Shown here: positions 1 through 7,358 of the stretch, one piece after another
How the letters are laid out: each line of letters begins with the position of its first letter
How positions within the stretch are numbered: the stretch's first letter is position 1
DNA from: an uncultured Muribaculum sp.
GTDB lineage: Bacteria; Bacteroidota; Bacteroidia; Bacteroidales; Muribaculaceae
Assembly: GCA_910589555.1 (NCBI GenBank)
Contig: CAJUTE010000046.1
Location: 1 to 21,719, forward strand
Reading direction: 5' to 3'
DNA: 21,719 nucleotides
The notes under the pieces: generated by a model
Database searches by the model: none
Seen by the model: the letters and a program-made list of their open reading frames with translations, nothing else
Told to the model about the DNA's origin: nothing
Position numbers and translations under genes: made by a program

Positions 1-2
1 AA

Positions 3-1727
3 GCCGTGAAGGTGGCAAATATGCCTGTGCAAGCCAACTACCGCACCAACGTCTACGGCTCCCTGCTCACCGTGCCCGGCGAATTCCAGATCGTGAAAGA
101 TCCAAATTTCGGAGGAGATATTAATCAACCGATTACACCCGACGAGCCTGCTGAAGATGCTAATGGAATAAGCCATGTAAGCACTCCGCAGCAGCTTATG
201 TTCATCGCTGAAAATCCTACCGCATGGAAAGGCAAAACCATCGTGCTTGATAATGACATTGATCTTGGAGGCATGGAATGGAAGCCTATCGGTACAAATG
301 CAACAAGCCAGGATACTAATGACATGAATTGGTTTGAGGGTACATTTGATGGAAAGAATCATAAAATCAGCAATTTCCGTTGTGATGCAGAAGGAAATTA
401 TGCTGTAGCCGGTCTTTTTGGTGCGTTGCGTGGTGTTGTGAAAAATGTCACTGTTGAGAACGCTACAATCACATCGACTCATTATGCCGGAGGTATAGTG
501 GCATATTCTCATAACAATAATGCTGGAACATACGGCGATGGTAAACCTTATCCGGCGGAAGGTTATGCTATTGAAAATTGTGGAGTGTATAACTCGACCA
601 TTACCTCAATTCCGAATCTTCAGGCAAATGGAGAATATGACAACGGAGACAAAGCCGGTGGTATTATCGGTTACGCTTGTTCAAAAATGACATTGACCAA
701 ATGCGATGCAAGAAACAATACCATACAGGCTTATCGCGACCTCGGCGGTATTATGGGATATGCGGCTGCCACAGCAAATATCGCTATTGTCATCAACGAT
801 TGCAATGCTATCGGTAATACATTAATCCAAAGTTATGACAATGCTTATAAAGATAACAGCAAGGTGTTGAAGCATTACGGAGCTGTATACGGATGGAAAG
901 ATAGTGTAGAGCCTACAGTGACCGTCGGTGCATATCATAGCAACAATATCTTCGTCATGAACATGAACCCCACGACTACAGAGGAACTTGAAGATGCGCT
1001 TCGTCATGCCGGTGACGGCTCGGTTATCACTGTTGCTGAGGGCACCTATGAAAAATTTGCCAATGCATCAAATCTTGCTATGACTCTTTCTGGCGAAGGC
1101 GTTAATTTTACTGTACGTGGTGCCGGGGTCGATAAGACCATAATGACGATTGATAATTATAGTTTCCCGAAAAGTAATATCACTTTTGAGGATATGACTG
1201 TTAAGATTGAAGATCCCGGTTACACTGGATTTTCAAGTTACCTTAATGGAAAATTCAACAATGTGAAATTTGACGGTGGAATATGGACATGGGGCAAGGA
1301 GAGCGTAACATATAATAATTGTGAATTCACCTCTGTGAACACAGGTAAAGATATATATCCGGTACGTGTGATTTATACTGCCAACGCTACCTTCAATGAC
1401 TGTACTGTCAATTCTCTTTATGGTCGTGCATTCCTGATGTGCAGTGATAAAGACGATAATGTAATTCCCAACCATAATGTCACTCTTAATAATTGCACAG
1501 TGAATGTCACCGGTGATGCCAAAGACAAAGCACTCTTTGAAATCCATACCGAAAATTATTTGGATACCAATACCGGTACCGTGAAAATAAACGGAACGAA
1601 ATGGGATTCCACAAAGTTTGGCGGTGGTCTGTGGCGTGAAATTAACAATACCGGAACAGAGCCTGCAACTGATTTCTTTACCGTGATTGTTGATGGAAAA
1701 GTGGAACAGGCAGGAAGCCACAAATAA
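3..1727 (+). CDS. Partial fimbrillin-like/GLUG beta-helix surface protein (5' end outside window)
   Basis: The frame is open to the left edge, so this is the C-terminal part of a larger protein; the first in-frame GTG at position 6 is unlikely to be the real start. Counting residues from that GTG, 1-40 carry MPVQANYRTNVYGSLLT, which resembles the end of fimbrillin-like beta-sandwich domains in Bacteroidales surface proteins. Residues 55-275 hold GLUG-type repeats (AGLFGALRGVVKNVTVENAT near 135-155, then AGGIIGY and LGGIMGY units). Residues 325-570 look like a right-handed beta-helix with many N/T/V/G strands. No enzymatic motif and no type IX secretion C-terminal domain is recognisable. The likely role is adhesion or host/mucus contact at the cell surface, which is inference. 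A strong terminator follows 40 bp after the stop. Confidence 0.8.
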   Translation, partial: AVKVANMPVQANYRTNVYGSLLTVPGEFQIVKDPNFGGDINQPITPDEPAEDANGISHVSTPQQLMFIAENPTAWKGKTIVLDNDIDLGGMEWKPIGTNATSQDTNDMNWFEGTFDGKNHKISNFRCDAEGNYAVAGLFGALRGVVKNVTVENATITSTHYAGGIVAYSHNNNAGTYGDGKPYPAEGYAIENCGVYNSTITSIPNLQANGEYDNGDKAGGIIGYACSKMTLTKCDARNNTIQAYRDLGGIMGYAAATANIAIVINDCNAIGNTLIQSYDNAYKDNSKVLKHYGAVYGWKDSVEPTVTVGAYHSNNIFVMNMNPTTTEELEDALRHAGDGSVITVAEGTYEKFANASNLAMTLSGEGVNFTVRGAGVDKTIMTIDNYSFPKSNITFEDMTVKIEDPGYTGFSSYLNGKFNNVKFDGGIWTWGKESVTYNNCEFTSVNTGKDIYPVRVIYTANATFNDCTVNSLYGRAFLMCSDKDDNVIPNHNVTLNNCTVNVTGDAKDKALFEIHTENYLDTNTGTVKINGTKWDSTKFGGGLWREINNTGTEPATDFFTVIVDGKVEQAGSHK

Positions 1728-1766
1728 CATCTGTTTTTAGGTGATTAAATTAAGTGTATTGAAAAA

Positions 1767-1794
1767 GCGAGTGCCCATTGGGTGCTCGCTTTTT
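1767..1794 (+). terminator. Intrinsic terminator of the surface protein gene
   Basis: A ten-pair stem (1767-1776 with 1780-1789) starts GCGAG and ends CTCGC, with two G-T wobbles and an ATT loop. It is preceded by five A and followed by five T. It sits 40 bp after the surface protein stop codon. Confidence 0.85.
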
Positions 1795-1802
1795 ATGTGG
1801 TA

Positions 1803-2095
1803 GGATTGGTGGACATCTTCGATGCCCGTTGGGTGTTATCGCTTTCTCCGCGCCTCGGCTACGCCTCGTGGCGGAGCTACGATTGCATTGCCGTTTCACG
1901 GCATTTTCATGGTTTGGCATGGATTGTATTGCCGTTTCACGACATTTCATGGGTTGAGGTGGATTGTGGCACCCTTTCACGGCATTTCCATGGTTTGGCA
2001 TGGATTGTATTGCCGTTTCACGGCATTTCATGGGTTGAGGTGGGTTGAGGTGCCGTTTCACGGCATTTTCATGGTTTGGGGTGGGTTGAGGTGGG
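1803..2095 (+). repeat. Hairpin repeat array A: leader, module M1 and tandem 41-bp small-hairpin units
   Basis: Positions 1803-1845 are a leader shared with two other places (2451 and, inverted, 10397-10423). Positions 1846-1876 form a hairpin with stem CTCCGC/GCGGAG and a 19-nt loop. CTAC follows, then a small hairpin GCCG-TTTCA-CGGC at 1890-1902, then ATTTTCATGG. The small hairpin recurs at about 1931, 1971, 2012 and 2052, a spacing of 40-41 bp. Units 1931 and 1971 carry stem substitutions. Positions 1803-1970 match 2451-2618 with four mismatches at a constant offset of 648 bp. Both strands give open frames through the array, but these are repetitive translations of the repeat and I do not call them genes. 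Confidence 0.85.
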
Positions 2096-2140
2096 CTGTG
2101 GGCATGATTAGTGTAGACACAGATATTCAGGCTATTGAAT

Positions 2141-2208
2141 CCATGCATGAACGAATCCGCAGGATTCATCCATCGGTAGCCTAGGGCCGAGCGTAGCGAG
2201 ACCATAGG
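2141..2208 (-). repeat. Hairpin module M2 (inverted orientation)
   Basis: Read on the minus strand: a stem CCTATGG/CCTAGG (one bulged T) around a TCTCGCTACGCTCGG-type loop, then CTAC, a short spacer, a perfect palindrome GAATCC-TGC-GGATTC (2153-2167), and CATGG at the end. The architecture matches module M1 although the stem sequences differ. Confidence 0.7.
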
Positions 2209-2262
2209 AATAGGTTTATTGTTATGATGTTTCTGAAAGAATCATCTACATCCATCTAAGAA

Positions 2263-2277
2263 GAATCTTTCAGATTC
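2263..2277 (+). repeat. Isolated small hairpin GAATC-TTTCA-GATTC
   Basis: A perfect five-pair stem with the same TTTCA pentaloop as the small hairpins in the neighbouring modules. The stem sequence echoes the GAATC/GATTC of M2. No gene is visible between 2209 and 2298. Confidence 0.55.
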
Positions 2278-2298
2278 GTGTTTAATTGTGTAATTTCT

Positions 2299-2415
2299 CC
2301 GGGGGTCTACGCCTGCGGCTCCGGCCCCCGGCTACACCAGAGAGTTTGCCTTTCAGGCAATTAGCCATGTGTGGTTTGTGCCAACGGCAAGCGTGTAGGT
2401 TTGCCGTTCAGGCAA
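2299..2415 (+). repeat. Hairpin module M3 with two TTGCC/GGCAA hairpins
   Basis: The stem CCGGGGG (2299-2305) pairs with CCCCCGG (2325-2331) around a GC-rich loop. CTAC follows, then TTGCC-TTTCA-GGCAA (2346-2360) and TTAGCCATG. A second small hairpin TTGCC-GTTCA-GGCAA lies 55 bp later (2401-2415), again followed by TTAGCCATG. A third hairpin, TGCC-AAC-GGCA, lies between them at 2379-2389. Confidence 0.75.
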
Positions 2416-2450
2416 TTAGCCATGCGTGGGTTGCGGTCGTTAGTGCTCCG

Positions 2451-2718
2451 GGATTGGCGGACATCTTCGATGCCCGTTAGGTGTTATCGCTTTCTCCGCG
2501 CCTCGGCTACGCCTCGTGACGGAGCTACGATTGCATTGCCGTTTCACGGCATATTCATGGTTTGGCATGGATTGTATTGCCGTTTCACGACATTTCATGG
2601 GTTGAGGTGGATTGTGGCGCCGTTGCACGGCATTTTCATGGATTGGTGTGGATTGTGGCGCCGTTTCACGGCATTTTCATGGGTTGGGGATGGATTGTGG
2701 TGCCGTTGCATGGCAATT
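2451..2718 (+). repeat. Hairpin repeat array B: second copy of leader, module M4 and tandem units
   Basis: This is the near-identical second copy of array A: 2451-2618 match 1803-1970 with four differences. One difference turns the long-loop stem from GCGGAG to ACGGAG and breaks its innermost pair. Small-hairpin units start at 2538, 2579, 2619, 2660 and 2702, at 40-42 bp spacing. After 2618 the two arrays diverge. The array ends about 50 bp from the helicase stop codon at 2767, and no clear terminator for the helicase is seen there. Confidence 0.85.
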
Positions 2719-2766
2719 TATGTAAGATGGTGCGTAAGATGGCGGTGCTACAGACCGGTTTGGGGG

Positions 2767-4167
2767 TTATCGCATGGGGAGGGTGGGGTTGATGAGGTAG
2801 ATTGACGTGGTGGCTCGGGTGATGGCGGTGTAGAGCCAGCGGTAGAATTCCATCCCCATCGCTTCAGGCGGGATATAACCAAGGTCGATGAACACATTTT
2901 TCCATTGACCGCCTTGCGCCTTATGGCAGGTCATGGCGTAGGCATATTTCACTTGAAGGGCGTTGAAATAGGGATCGCGCATGGTTTGTTCCACGCGCAT
3001 ACTCATGGGCTGTGCCGGGTCGGTGCCGTTGAGCACAATCTGCTCATAGAGGTCGAGCATACGGGCGCGAGGTAGTGTGGCGTCGTCGCTCACGAGCGTG
3101 TCGAGCATGATTTTGCAGTCCATGGAGAGGTCGCGGTCTATGAGGCGCAGACGCACATCGGCAAACCGCAAGCCATATTTTTCCTCCGTGCCATAGACTT
3201 TTTCCACCTCTACGGTGTCGCCGTTGGCGATAAAGTCAATTCCTTTTATCTCCTTGGTCCAGAAATAGTTGTTTTTAGCCACGAGCAGCAGATCATCTTT
3301 GTTAAGCTCCTCTTCCGAGCAGATGATGCGTGAGCGTATTGCGAGATTGAACTTGGTGGCACGCATATTTGAGCGCGTTATTAGGATGGATTGGCGCATT
3401 CCGTCGCTGCTGTATGCCGATGAGAGTGCGTCTTCCAGATCCTCGCCTGATATTGCCGTCATGTCGGGAAAGGGCGTCACTGTGAGCATCGGTTCCGGAA
3501 GCTCGGGAAGCTTCATCGCTCGGCGCAGACGGGTGGCGTTGTACAGTATTCCCGAGTCGGAAGCTTGTCGCACAGTGGCGGTGAGCACGGCTTTGCTCAC
3601 TCTGAGCCCTATGCATTTAAGCTCCTTGACGCTCATTGCCGGACTCTCCGTGCAACCCACGGGGGGGAGCTGGGCGGTGTCACCGATAAGTATCATGCGG
3701 CAGTTAACTCCGGAGTACACATAATGGACGAGATCTTCCAGCAGATTGCCGGTGTCCGATTCTCCGCCGATCATCGACGCCTCGTCGACAATGAACACTG
3801 TGTTGTGGCTGCGGTTGGTGGCTATCGACATGCTCCGCGGGGAGTTCATGCCGTTGCCGCTCACTGAGTATATGCGGCGGTGTATGGTGTAGGCAGGATG
3901 TGATGCGAATCCACTGAACACCTTTGCCGCCCGTCCGGTGGGGGCGAGCAACACAGTGCCTATTCCCACGGAATTGAGCGACTTGACCAGAGCCGAGCAT
4001 AGCGATGTCTTTCCCGTGCCGGCATATCCGTTGAGGAGAAACACGGTGTCAGAGGGTGTGTGCTTGGAGCAGAATCTTGACAATGCGGCGATCACCTCCA
4101 CCTGTTGGTCGGTAGGGGCGTAGGGCAGATTCTGTATTACGGTGTCGGCAAATTCTACTACATCCAT
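2767..4167 (-). CDS. RecD-like/UvrD-type ATP-dependent DNA helicase
   Basis: This 466-residue single-chain superfamily 1 helicase shows Walker A GYAGTGKT (47-54), DEAS as motif II (128-131), GDTAQLPPV as motif III (162-170), TCHKAQGGQW (413-422) and YTAITRA near 446-452. The last two are the UvrD_C_2 signatures of RecD-type enzymes. It is much shorter than RecD or RecD2 and has no nuclease or RecBC partner nearby, matching the compact 'AAA family ATPase' helicases common in Bacteroidales. The likely role is 5'-3' DNA unwinding in repair or replication, inferred from family. The start is supported by a typical N-terminal region just before the helicase core. It lies 54 bp downstream of cysS, just after the cysS terminator, so it may need its own promoter, and none is clear. 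Confidence 0.9.
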   Translation of the reverse strand: MDVVEFADTVIQNLPYAPTDQQVEVIAALSRFCSKHTPSDTVFLLNGYAGTGKTSLCSALVKSLNSVGIGTVLLAPTGRAAKVFSGFASHPAYTIHRRIYSVSGNGMNSPRSMSIATNRSHNTVFIVDEASMIGGESDTGNLLEDLVHYVYSGVNCRMILIGDTAQLPPVGCTESPAMSVKELKCIGLRVSKAVLTATVRQASDSGILYNATRLRRAMKLPELPEPMLTVTPFPDMTAISGEDLEDALSSAYSSDGMRQSILITRSNMRATKFNLAIRSRIICSEEELNKDDLLLVAKNNYFWTKEIKGIDFIANGDTVEVEKVYGTEEKYGLRFADVRLRLIDRDLSMDCKIMLDTLVSDDATLPRARMLDLYEQIVLNGTDPAQPMSMRVEQTMRDPYFNALQVKYAYAMTCHKAQGGQWKNVFIDLGYIPPEAMGMEFYRWLYTAITRATTSIYLINPTLPMR

Positions 4168-4175
4168 AACGCTGT

Positions 4176-4211
4176 AAAAAGAGCAGGATGCACAGACTTG
4201 CGCATCCTGCT
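4176..4211 (-). terminator. Intrinsic terminator after cysS
   Basis: A perfect ten-pair stem (4202-4211 with 4182-4191, AGCAGGATGC on the plus strand) with a ten-base loop. On the minus strand it is followed by five T (4180-4176). It begins 10 bp after the cysS stop and ends only 8 bp before the helicase ATG. Confidence 0.85.
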
Positions 4212-4221
4212 TAAGGAGTGT

Positions 4222-5709
4222 CTATTTCTTGAGGCTCCATTCAAAGCCGTCTTTGGTGTCCTTTACGTCAAACCCTATCTCCGACATTTTATTGCGGATG
4301 AGGTCGCTTGTGGTCCAGTCTTTCTCGGCTTTTGCCTTCGCTCTCATTTCGAGGAGCAGGTCGACTGCGTCCTCAAACGGCTTCAGTGTGGTCTCGGCGT
4401 TGCTGTCGGCGAGGATTTCAGTGCGTATTCCGAGAATATCGTTCAGGAATATGCGGAACACCTCTTTGAGCTCAGCTATGTCAGCTGCGGTGGCTGTCGC
4501 GTTGCCGTCCTTTACCTGATTGATCATGCGGCAAGCGTCAAACAGGTGGGCTATCACTATCGAAGTGTTCAAGTCATCGTCAAGAGCCTCATAGCATTTC
4601 TTGCGTATGCCGCTCACGTCGATCGTGGAGGTCTCCGACGGTTTAAGCTCGTTCAATCGGTTCACACCCTCGATCATGCGGTTGAGGGCTTTCTCTGAAG
4701 CCTGAAGAGCCTCGTTGGAGAAGTCGAGTGTGCTGCGGTATTGAGCCTGAAGGATGAAGAAGCGTATGGTCATCGGCGAGTAAGCCTGTTGCAGTTTCGG
4801 GTGGGTTCCGTTGAAAAATTCATCAAGAGTGATGAAGTTGCCGTAGGATTTTCCCATCTTTTTGCCCTCGATGGTGATCATGTTGTTGTGCATCCAGTAG
4901 TGCACGGTCTCCTCGCCGTTGTGGGCAACTGACTGCGCTATCTCACACTCGTGGTGGGGGAACATCAGGTCCATTCCGCCGCCGTGTATGTCAAATTTTG
5001 TGCCGAGATATTTCTCGCCCATTGTTGAGCATTCGAGGTGCCATCCCGGAAATCCCTCGCTCCATGGCGACGGCCAGTGCATGATGTGCTCCGGAGCGGC
5101 TTTTTTCCATAGGGCGAAGTCGGCGGGATTATGCTTTTCCTGCTGTCCGTCGAGTTCGCGGGTGGTGGAGAGAAGCTCGTCGATGTTGCGTCCCGAGAGC
5201 TTTCCGTAGTGGAAATCCTTATTGTATTTGGGCACGTCGAAATACACCGATCCCTCGCTCTCGTAGGCATATCCGCTTTCGAGAATCTTCTTCACATACT
5301 CGATCTGTTCGATTATGTGTCCTGACGCGTGAGGCTCGATTGACGGGGGGAGCACATTGAGTCGTTCCATCGACTTGTGGTAGCTGTTGAGGTAGTGCTG
5401 CACCACTTCCATCGGTTCGAGCTGTTCAAGACGCGCTTTCTTGGCTATCTTGTCCTCGCCGTCGTCGGCGTCATGCTCGAGGTGTCCCACGTCGGTGATG
5501 TTGCGCACGTAGCGCACTTTGTAGCCCAGGTGCATGAGGTAGCGGTAGAGAATGTCAAATGTGATCGCCGGGCGGGCGTGTCCCAAGTGCCCGTCGCCAT
5601 AGACAGTGGGGCCGCACACATACATTCCCACTCTTCCCTCATGAATAGGAACAAACCGTTCCTTCAGTCGGGTGAGGGAATTGTAGATGGTGAGATTGTT
5701 TTCAATCAT
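4222..5709 (-). CDS. cysS: Cysteinyl-tRNA synthetase
   Basis: A class I aminoacyl-tRNA synthetase that charges tRNA-Cys in the cytoplasm. Counting from the chosen start (495 residues), HLGH at 41-44 is the HIGH motif and KMGKS at 284-288 is the KMSKS loop. The zinc ligands that select cysteine are visible as C32 (in CGPTVYG), C227, H252 and E256. A longer in-frame start exists at 5763, but it would overlap the upstream gene, and family members begin near MIENNLTIYN, so I chose 5709. It sits 13 bp after the DUF3467 gene, the last gene of the minus-strand operon, and ends at a strong terminator. Full length and intact. Confidence 0.97.
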   Translation of the reverse strand: MIENNLTIYNSLTRLKERFVPIHEGRVGMYVCGPTVYGDGHLGHARPAITFDILYRYLMHLGYKVRYVRNITDVGHLEHDADDGEDKIAKKARLEQLEPMEVVQHYLNSYHKSMERLNVLPPSIEPHASGHIIEQIEYVKKILESGYAYESEGSVYFDVPKYNKDFHYGKLSGRNIDELLSTTRELDGQQEKHNPADFALWKKAAPEHIMHWPSPWSEGFPGWHLECSTMGEKYLGTKFDIHGGGMDLMFPHHECEIAQSVAHNGEETVHYWMHNNMITIEGKKMGKSYGNFITLDEFFNGTHPKLQQAYSPMTIRFFILQAQYRSTLDFSNEALQASEKALNRMIEGVNRLNELKPSETSTIDVSGIRKKCYEALDDDLNTSIVIAHLFDACRMINQVKDGNATATAADIAELKEVFRIFLNDILGIRTEILADSNAETTLKPFEDAVDLLLEMRAKAKAEKDWTTSDLIRNKMSEIGFDVKDTKDGFEWSLKK

Positions 5710-5722
5710 GGCTTGTCGTGCG

Positions 5723-6031
5723 TTATGCTTTGAACGGATTATTGATTTCGCCGCCGTTGCCACCGCGCGGAGTCTTGCGCTCGATCACGCCGAATGTGTT
5801 TTCGTAGCGTTCGATGTTTTCGCGAAGTGCAAACAGAAGCTGCTTGGCGTTTTCAGGCGACATGATGATGCGGCTCTGCACCTTAGCTTGCGGCATATTG
5901 GGCATCATGGCTATGAAGTCCATGAAAAACTCGGTGGGTGAGTGTACGATCATGGCGAGGTTGGCGTAATTTCCGTGAGCCACTTCGGGAGTGAGCTCGA
6001 TTTTTATCTCCTGTTTCTTGTTATTTTCCAT
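5723..6031 (-). CDS. DUF3467 family protein
   Basis: A 102-residue soluble protein with no signal peptide or membrane segment. The sequence fits DUF3467, a small conserved family of unknown function typical of Bacteroidetes: ELTPEVAHGNYANLAMIVHS near 12-31, PQAKVQSRIIMSPENAKQLL near 47-66, and a glycine-rich tail. The gene lies 5 bp after the NigD-like gene and 13 bp before cysS, so it is almost certainly co-transcribed with them. The operon gives no specific functional clue. Confidence 0.9.
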   Translation of the reverse strand: MENNKKQEIKIELTPEVAHGNYANLAMIVHSPTEFFMDFIAMMPNMPQAKVQSRIIMSPENAKQLLFALRENIERYENTFGVIERKTPRGGNGGEINNPFKA

Positions 6032-6036
6032 AATGG

Positions 6037-6690
6037 TTATTGTTTTTTGAATGAATAAATATCTTTGTTTAAGTTAGAGTCGTTGATGTGGATGTCGATA
6101 CCTGAGCAAGTGGGACGGTTCCATATTTTTGAAATGTCATACGAGCCATAGGTCTCAAACATATAATTGTCGGGCGCGCCAAAGGTGTCGTGGCACATAT
6201 AGAGCTGCGGCACGGCATCGTTGATGGTGGCTGAGTCGACAGTGAGGTTGAACAACCGTGCCGTCTCGGTATATATAACGCGCAAGTGGAGGTTAATGTA
6301 TGTTCCCGAACGCCAAATTGAGTTTAAATACACCGGAGTGGCATTCCAGGCGATGGTGTCGATCGCTGCCACTCGGGCAGTGTCGCAATTGATGGGGGAG
6401 AGGGCGGCTATTTCAATCTCTTCAGCCATGGTGCCGCTTCCGGGCTGTGAGTAATAACGTAGCAGCACGCGCTTGCCTATGAGCTCTTCTTTCACCGCCA
6501 TTCCGGGTGCGGTGAGTGTGACGGCAGGCGAGTCGTCGTAGCGGATGAATTCAAATTCAGCGCCCTGCGGAGTGTTTTTTGTCGCTGTCACAATCTCGCT
6601 CAGCAGTGCCCGGTGGTTATACTCCTCATCCGAGCAGGAGGCGATCGATATGGCAAGCAGCGCTATTGCTGTGATGTTCAGTGTTTTCAT
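6037..6690 (-). CDS. NigD-like lipoprotein
   Basis: A 217-residue lipoprotein with signal peptide MKTLNITAIALLAISIAS and a lipobox Cys at residue 19. The residues after the Cys are SDEE, which resembles the Bacteroidetes lipoprotein surface-export signal, so outer-leaflet display is possible. The GKRVLLRYY stretch, the following I/L-rich beta strands, and YLNSIWRSGTYINLHLRVIY resemble NigD-like proteins (an OB-like N-terminal domain followed by a beta sandwich), a Bacteroidales family with poorly known function. The start codon overlaps the stop of the ABC ATPase gene (ATGA), so translation is probably coupled. The family call is from sequence feel and is moderate. Confidence 0.7.
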   Translation of the reverse strand: MKTLNITAIALLAISIASCSDEEYNHRALLSEIVTATKNTPQGAEFEFIRYDDSPAVTLTAPGMAVKEELIGKRVLLRYYSQPGSGTMAEEIEIAALSPINCDTARVAAIDTIAWNATPVYLNSIWRSGTYINLHLRVIYTETARLFNLTVDSATINDAVPQLYMCHDTFGAPDNYMFETYGSYDISKIWNRPTCSGIDIHINDSNLNKDIYSFKKQ

Positions 6691-7358
6691 AGCCGGTTGT
6701 TAATGATGTCGGTTATTTTTCCGTCCTTCATGTGGACTATCCTGTCGCTGTCGGCGGCAAGTGATTCATCGTGAGTGACGATAACAAAAGTGTGTCCCAT
6801 GTCGCGGCGCAGGTCAAAGAAAAGTTGGTGCAGCTCGCTGCGGTTGTGTGAGTCGAGGCTTCCCGAAGGCTCATCGGCAAGTATCACTTTCGGCGAGTTG
6901 ATAAGCGCTCTTGCCACCGCCGCGCGTTGGCGTTCGCCTCCCGAGAGTTGTGCCGGACGGTGATCTTTTCGGTCGCCCAGATGCAGATATCCTATCAGTT
7001 CCTCGGCGCGCTTGAATGCATTGGCTCGTGATTCTCCTCCTATCAACGCCGGCAGTGCCACGTTTTCGATGAGTGAGAATTCAGGTAGAAGCTGATGGAA
7101 CTGGAAAATGAATCCAATGTTGGCATTACGGAACTTTGCGAGTTTCGCTCCTTTCAGTTTCAGCACATTCACCCCTTCGTAAATCACCTCTCCCGAGTCG
7201 GGGAGGTCGAGTGTGCCTATTATTTGCAGCAAGGTTGTTTTACCGGCTCCGCTCGGTCCTACAATGGATATGATCTCCTTCTGTCGTATGTCTAAGTTGA
7301 CATCCGACAGCACTTTAAGAGAATCGTAGCTTTTATTTATGCCGTGTATTTGAATCAT
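6687..7358 (-). CDS. lolD: LolD-like ABC transporter ATP-binding protein
   Basis: A complete 223-residue ABC ATPase. Walker A is GPSGAGKTT (34-42), the Q-loop glutamine is Q86, the signature is LSGGERQR (138-145), Walker B ends ADEPSG with catalytic E163, and the switch histidine is H196. Length and sequence fit the LolD/MacB (MetN-like small) branch, with FIFQFHQLLPEFS being typical of LolD. LolD powers release of lipoproteins from the inner membrane by LolCE. No permease gene is adjacent, so its partner must be elsewhere, and assignment to Lol rather than another MacB-type exporter is inference. It has ATGA overlaps with tcdA upstream and the lipoprotein gene downstream. Confidence 0.85.
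   Translation of the reverse strand: MIQIHGINKSYDSLKVLSDVNLDIRQKEIISIVGPSGAGKTTLLQIIGTLDLPDSGEVIYEGVNVLKLKGAKLAKFRNANIGFIFQFHQLLPEFSLIENVALPALIGGESRANAFKRAEELIGYLHLGDRKDHRPAQLSGGERQRAAVARALINSPKVILADEPSGSLDSHNRSELHQLFFDLRRDMGHTFVIVTHDESLAADSDRIVHMKDGKITDIINNRL

Noticed and set aside
1233..1730. 165-codon minus-strand frame
   Set aside because: It is antisense to the beta-helix region of the surface protein and overlaps its stop; there is no independent support.
1750..2205. Minus-strand 151-codon open frame over array A, and similar frames at 2440-2628, 2371-2805 and 1822-2184
   Set aside because: The translations are repetitive read-outs of the hairpin repeats (for example CRETAIQSMPNH) and appear in several frames at once. 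There is no protein-like composition or start context.
1890..2725. CRISPR array
   Set aside because: The period is 40-42 bp, but the 'spacers' are also similar to each other, the repeats vary, and no cas gene is present.
3661..3667. Run of seven G as a phase-variable tract in the helicase gene
   Set aside because: It encodes the conserved QLPPV motif on the minus strand, so the run is explained by the protein sequence.
5710..5763. Longer N-terminus for CysS starting at 5763
   Set aside because: It would overlap the DUF3467 gene, and the extra residues are not like the family N-terminus, which begins near MIENNLTIYN.
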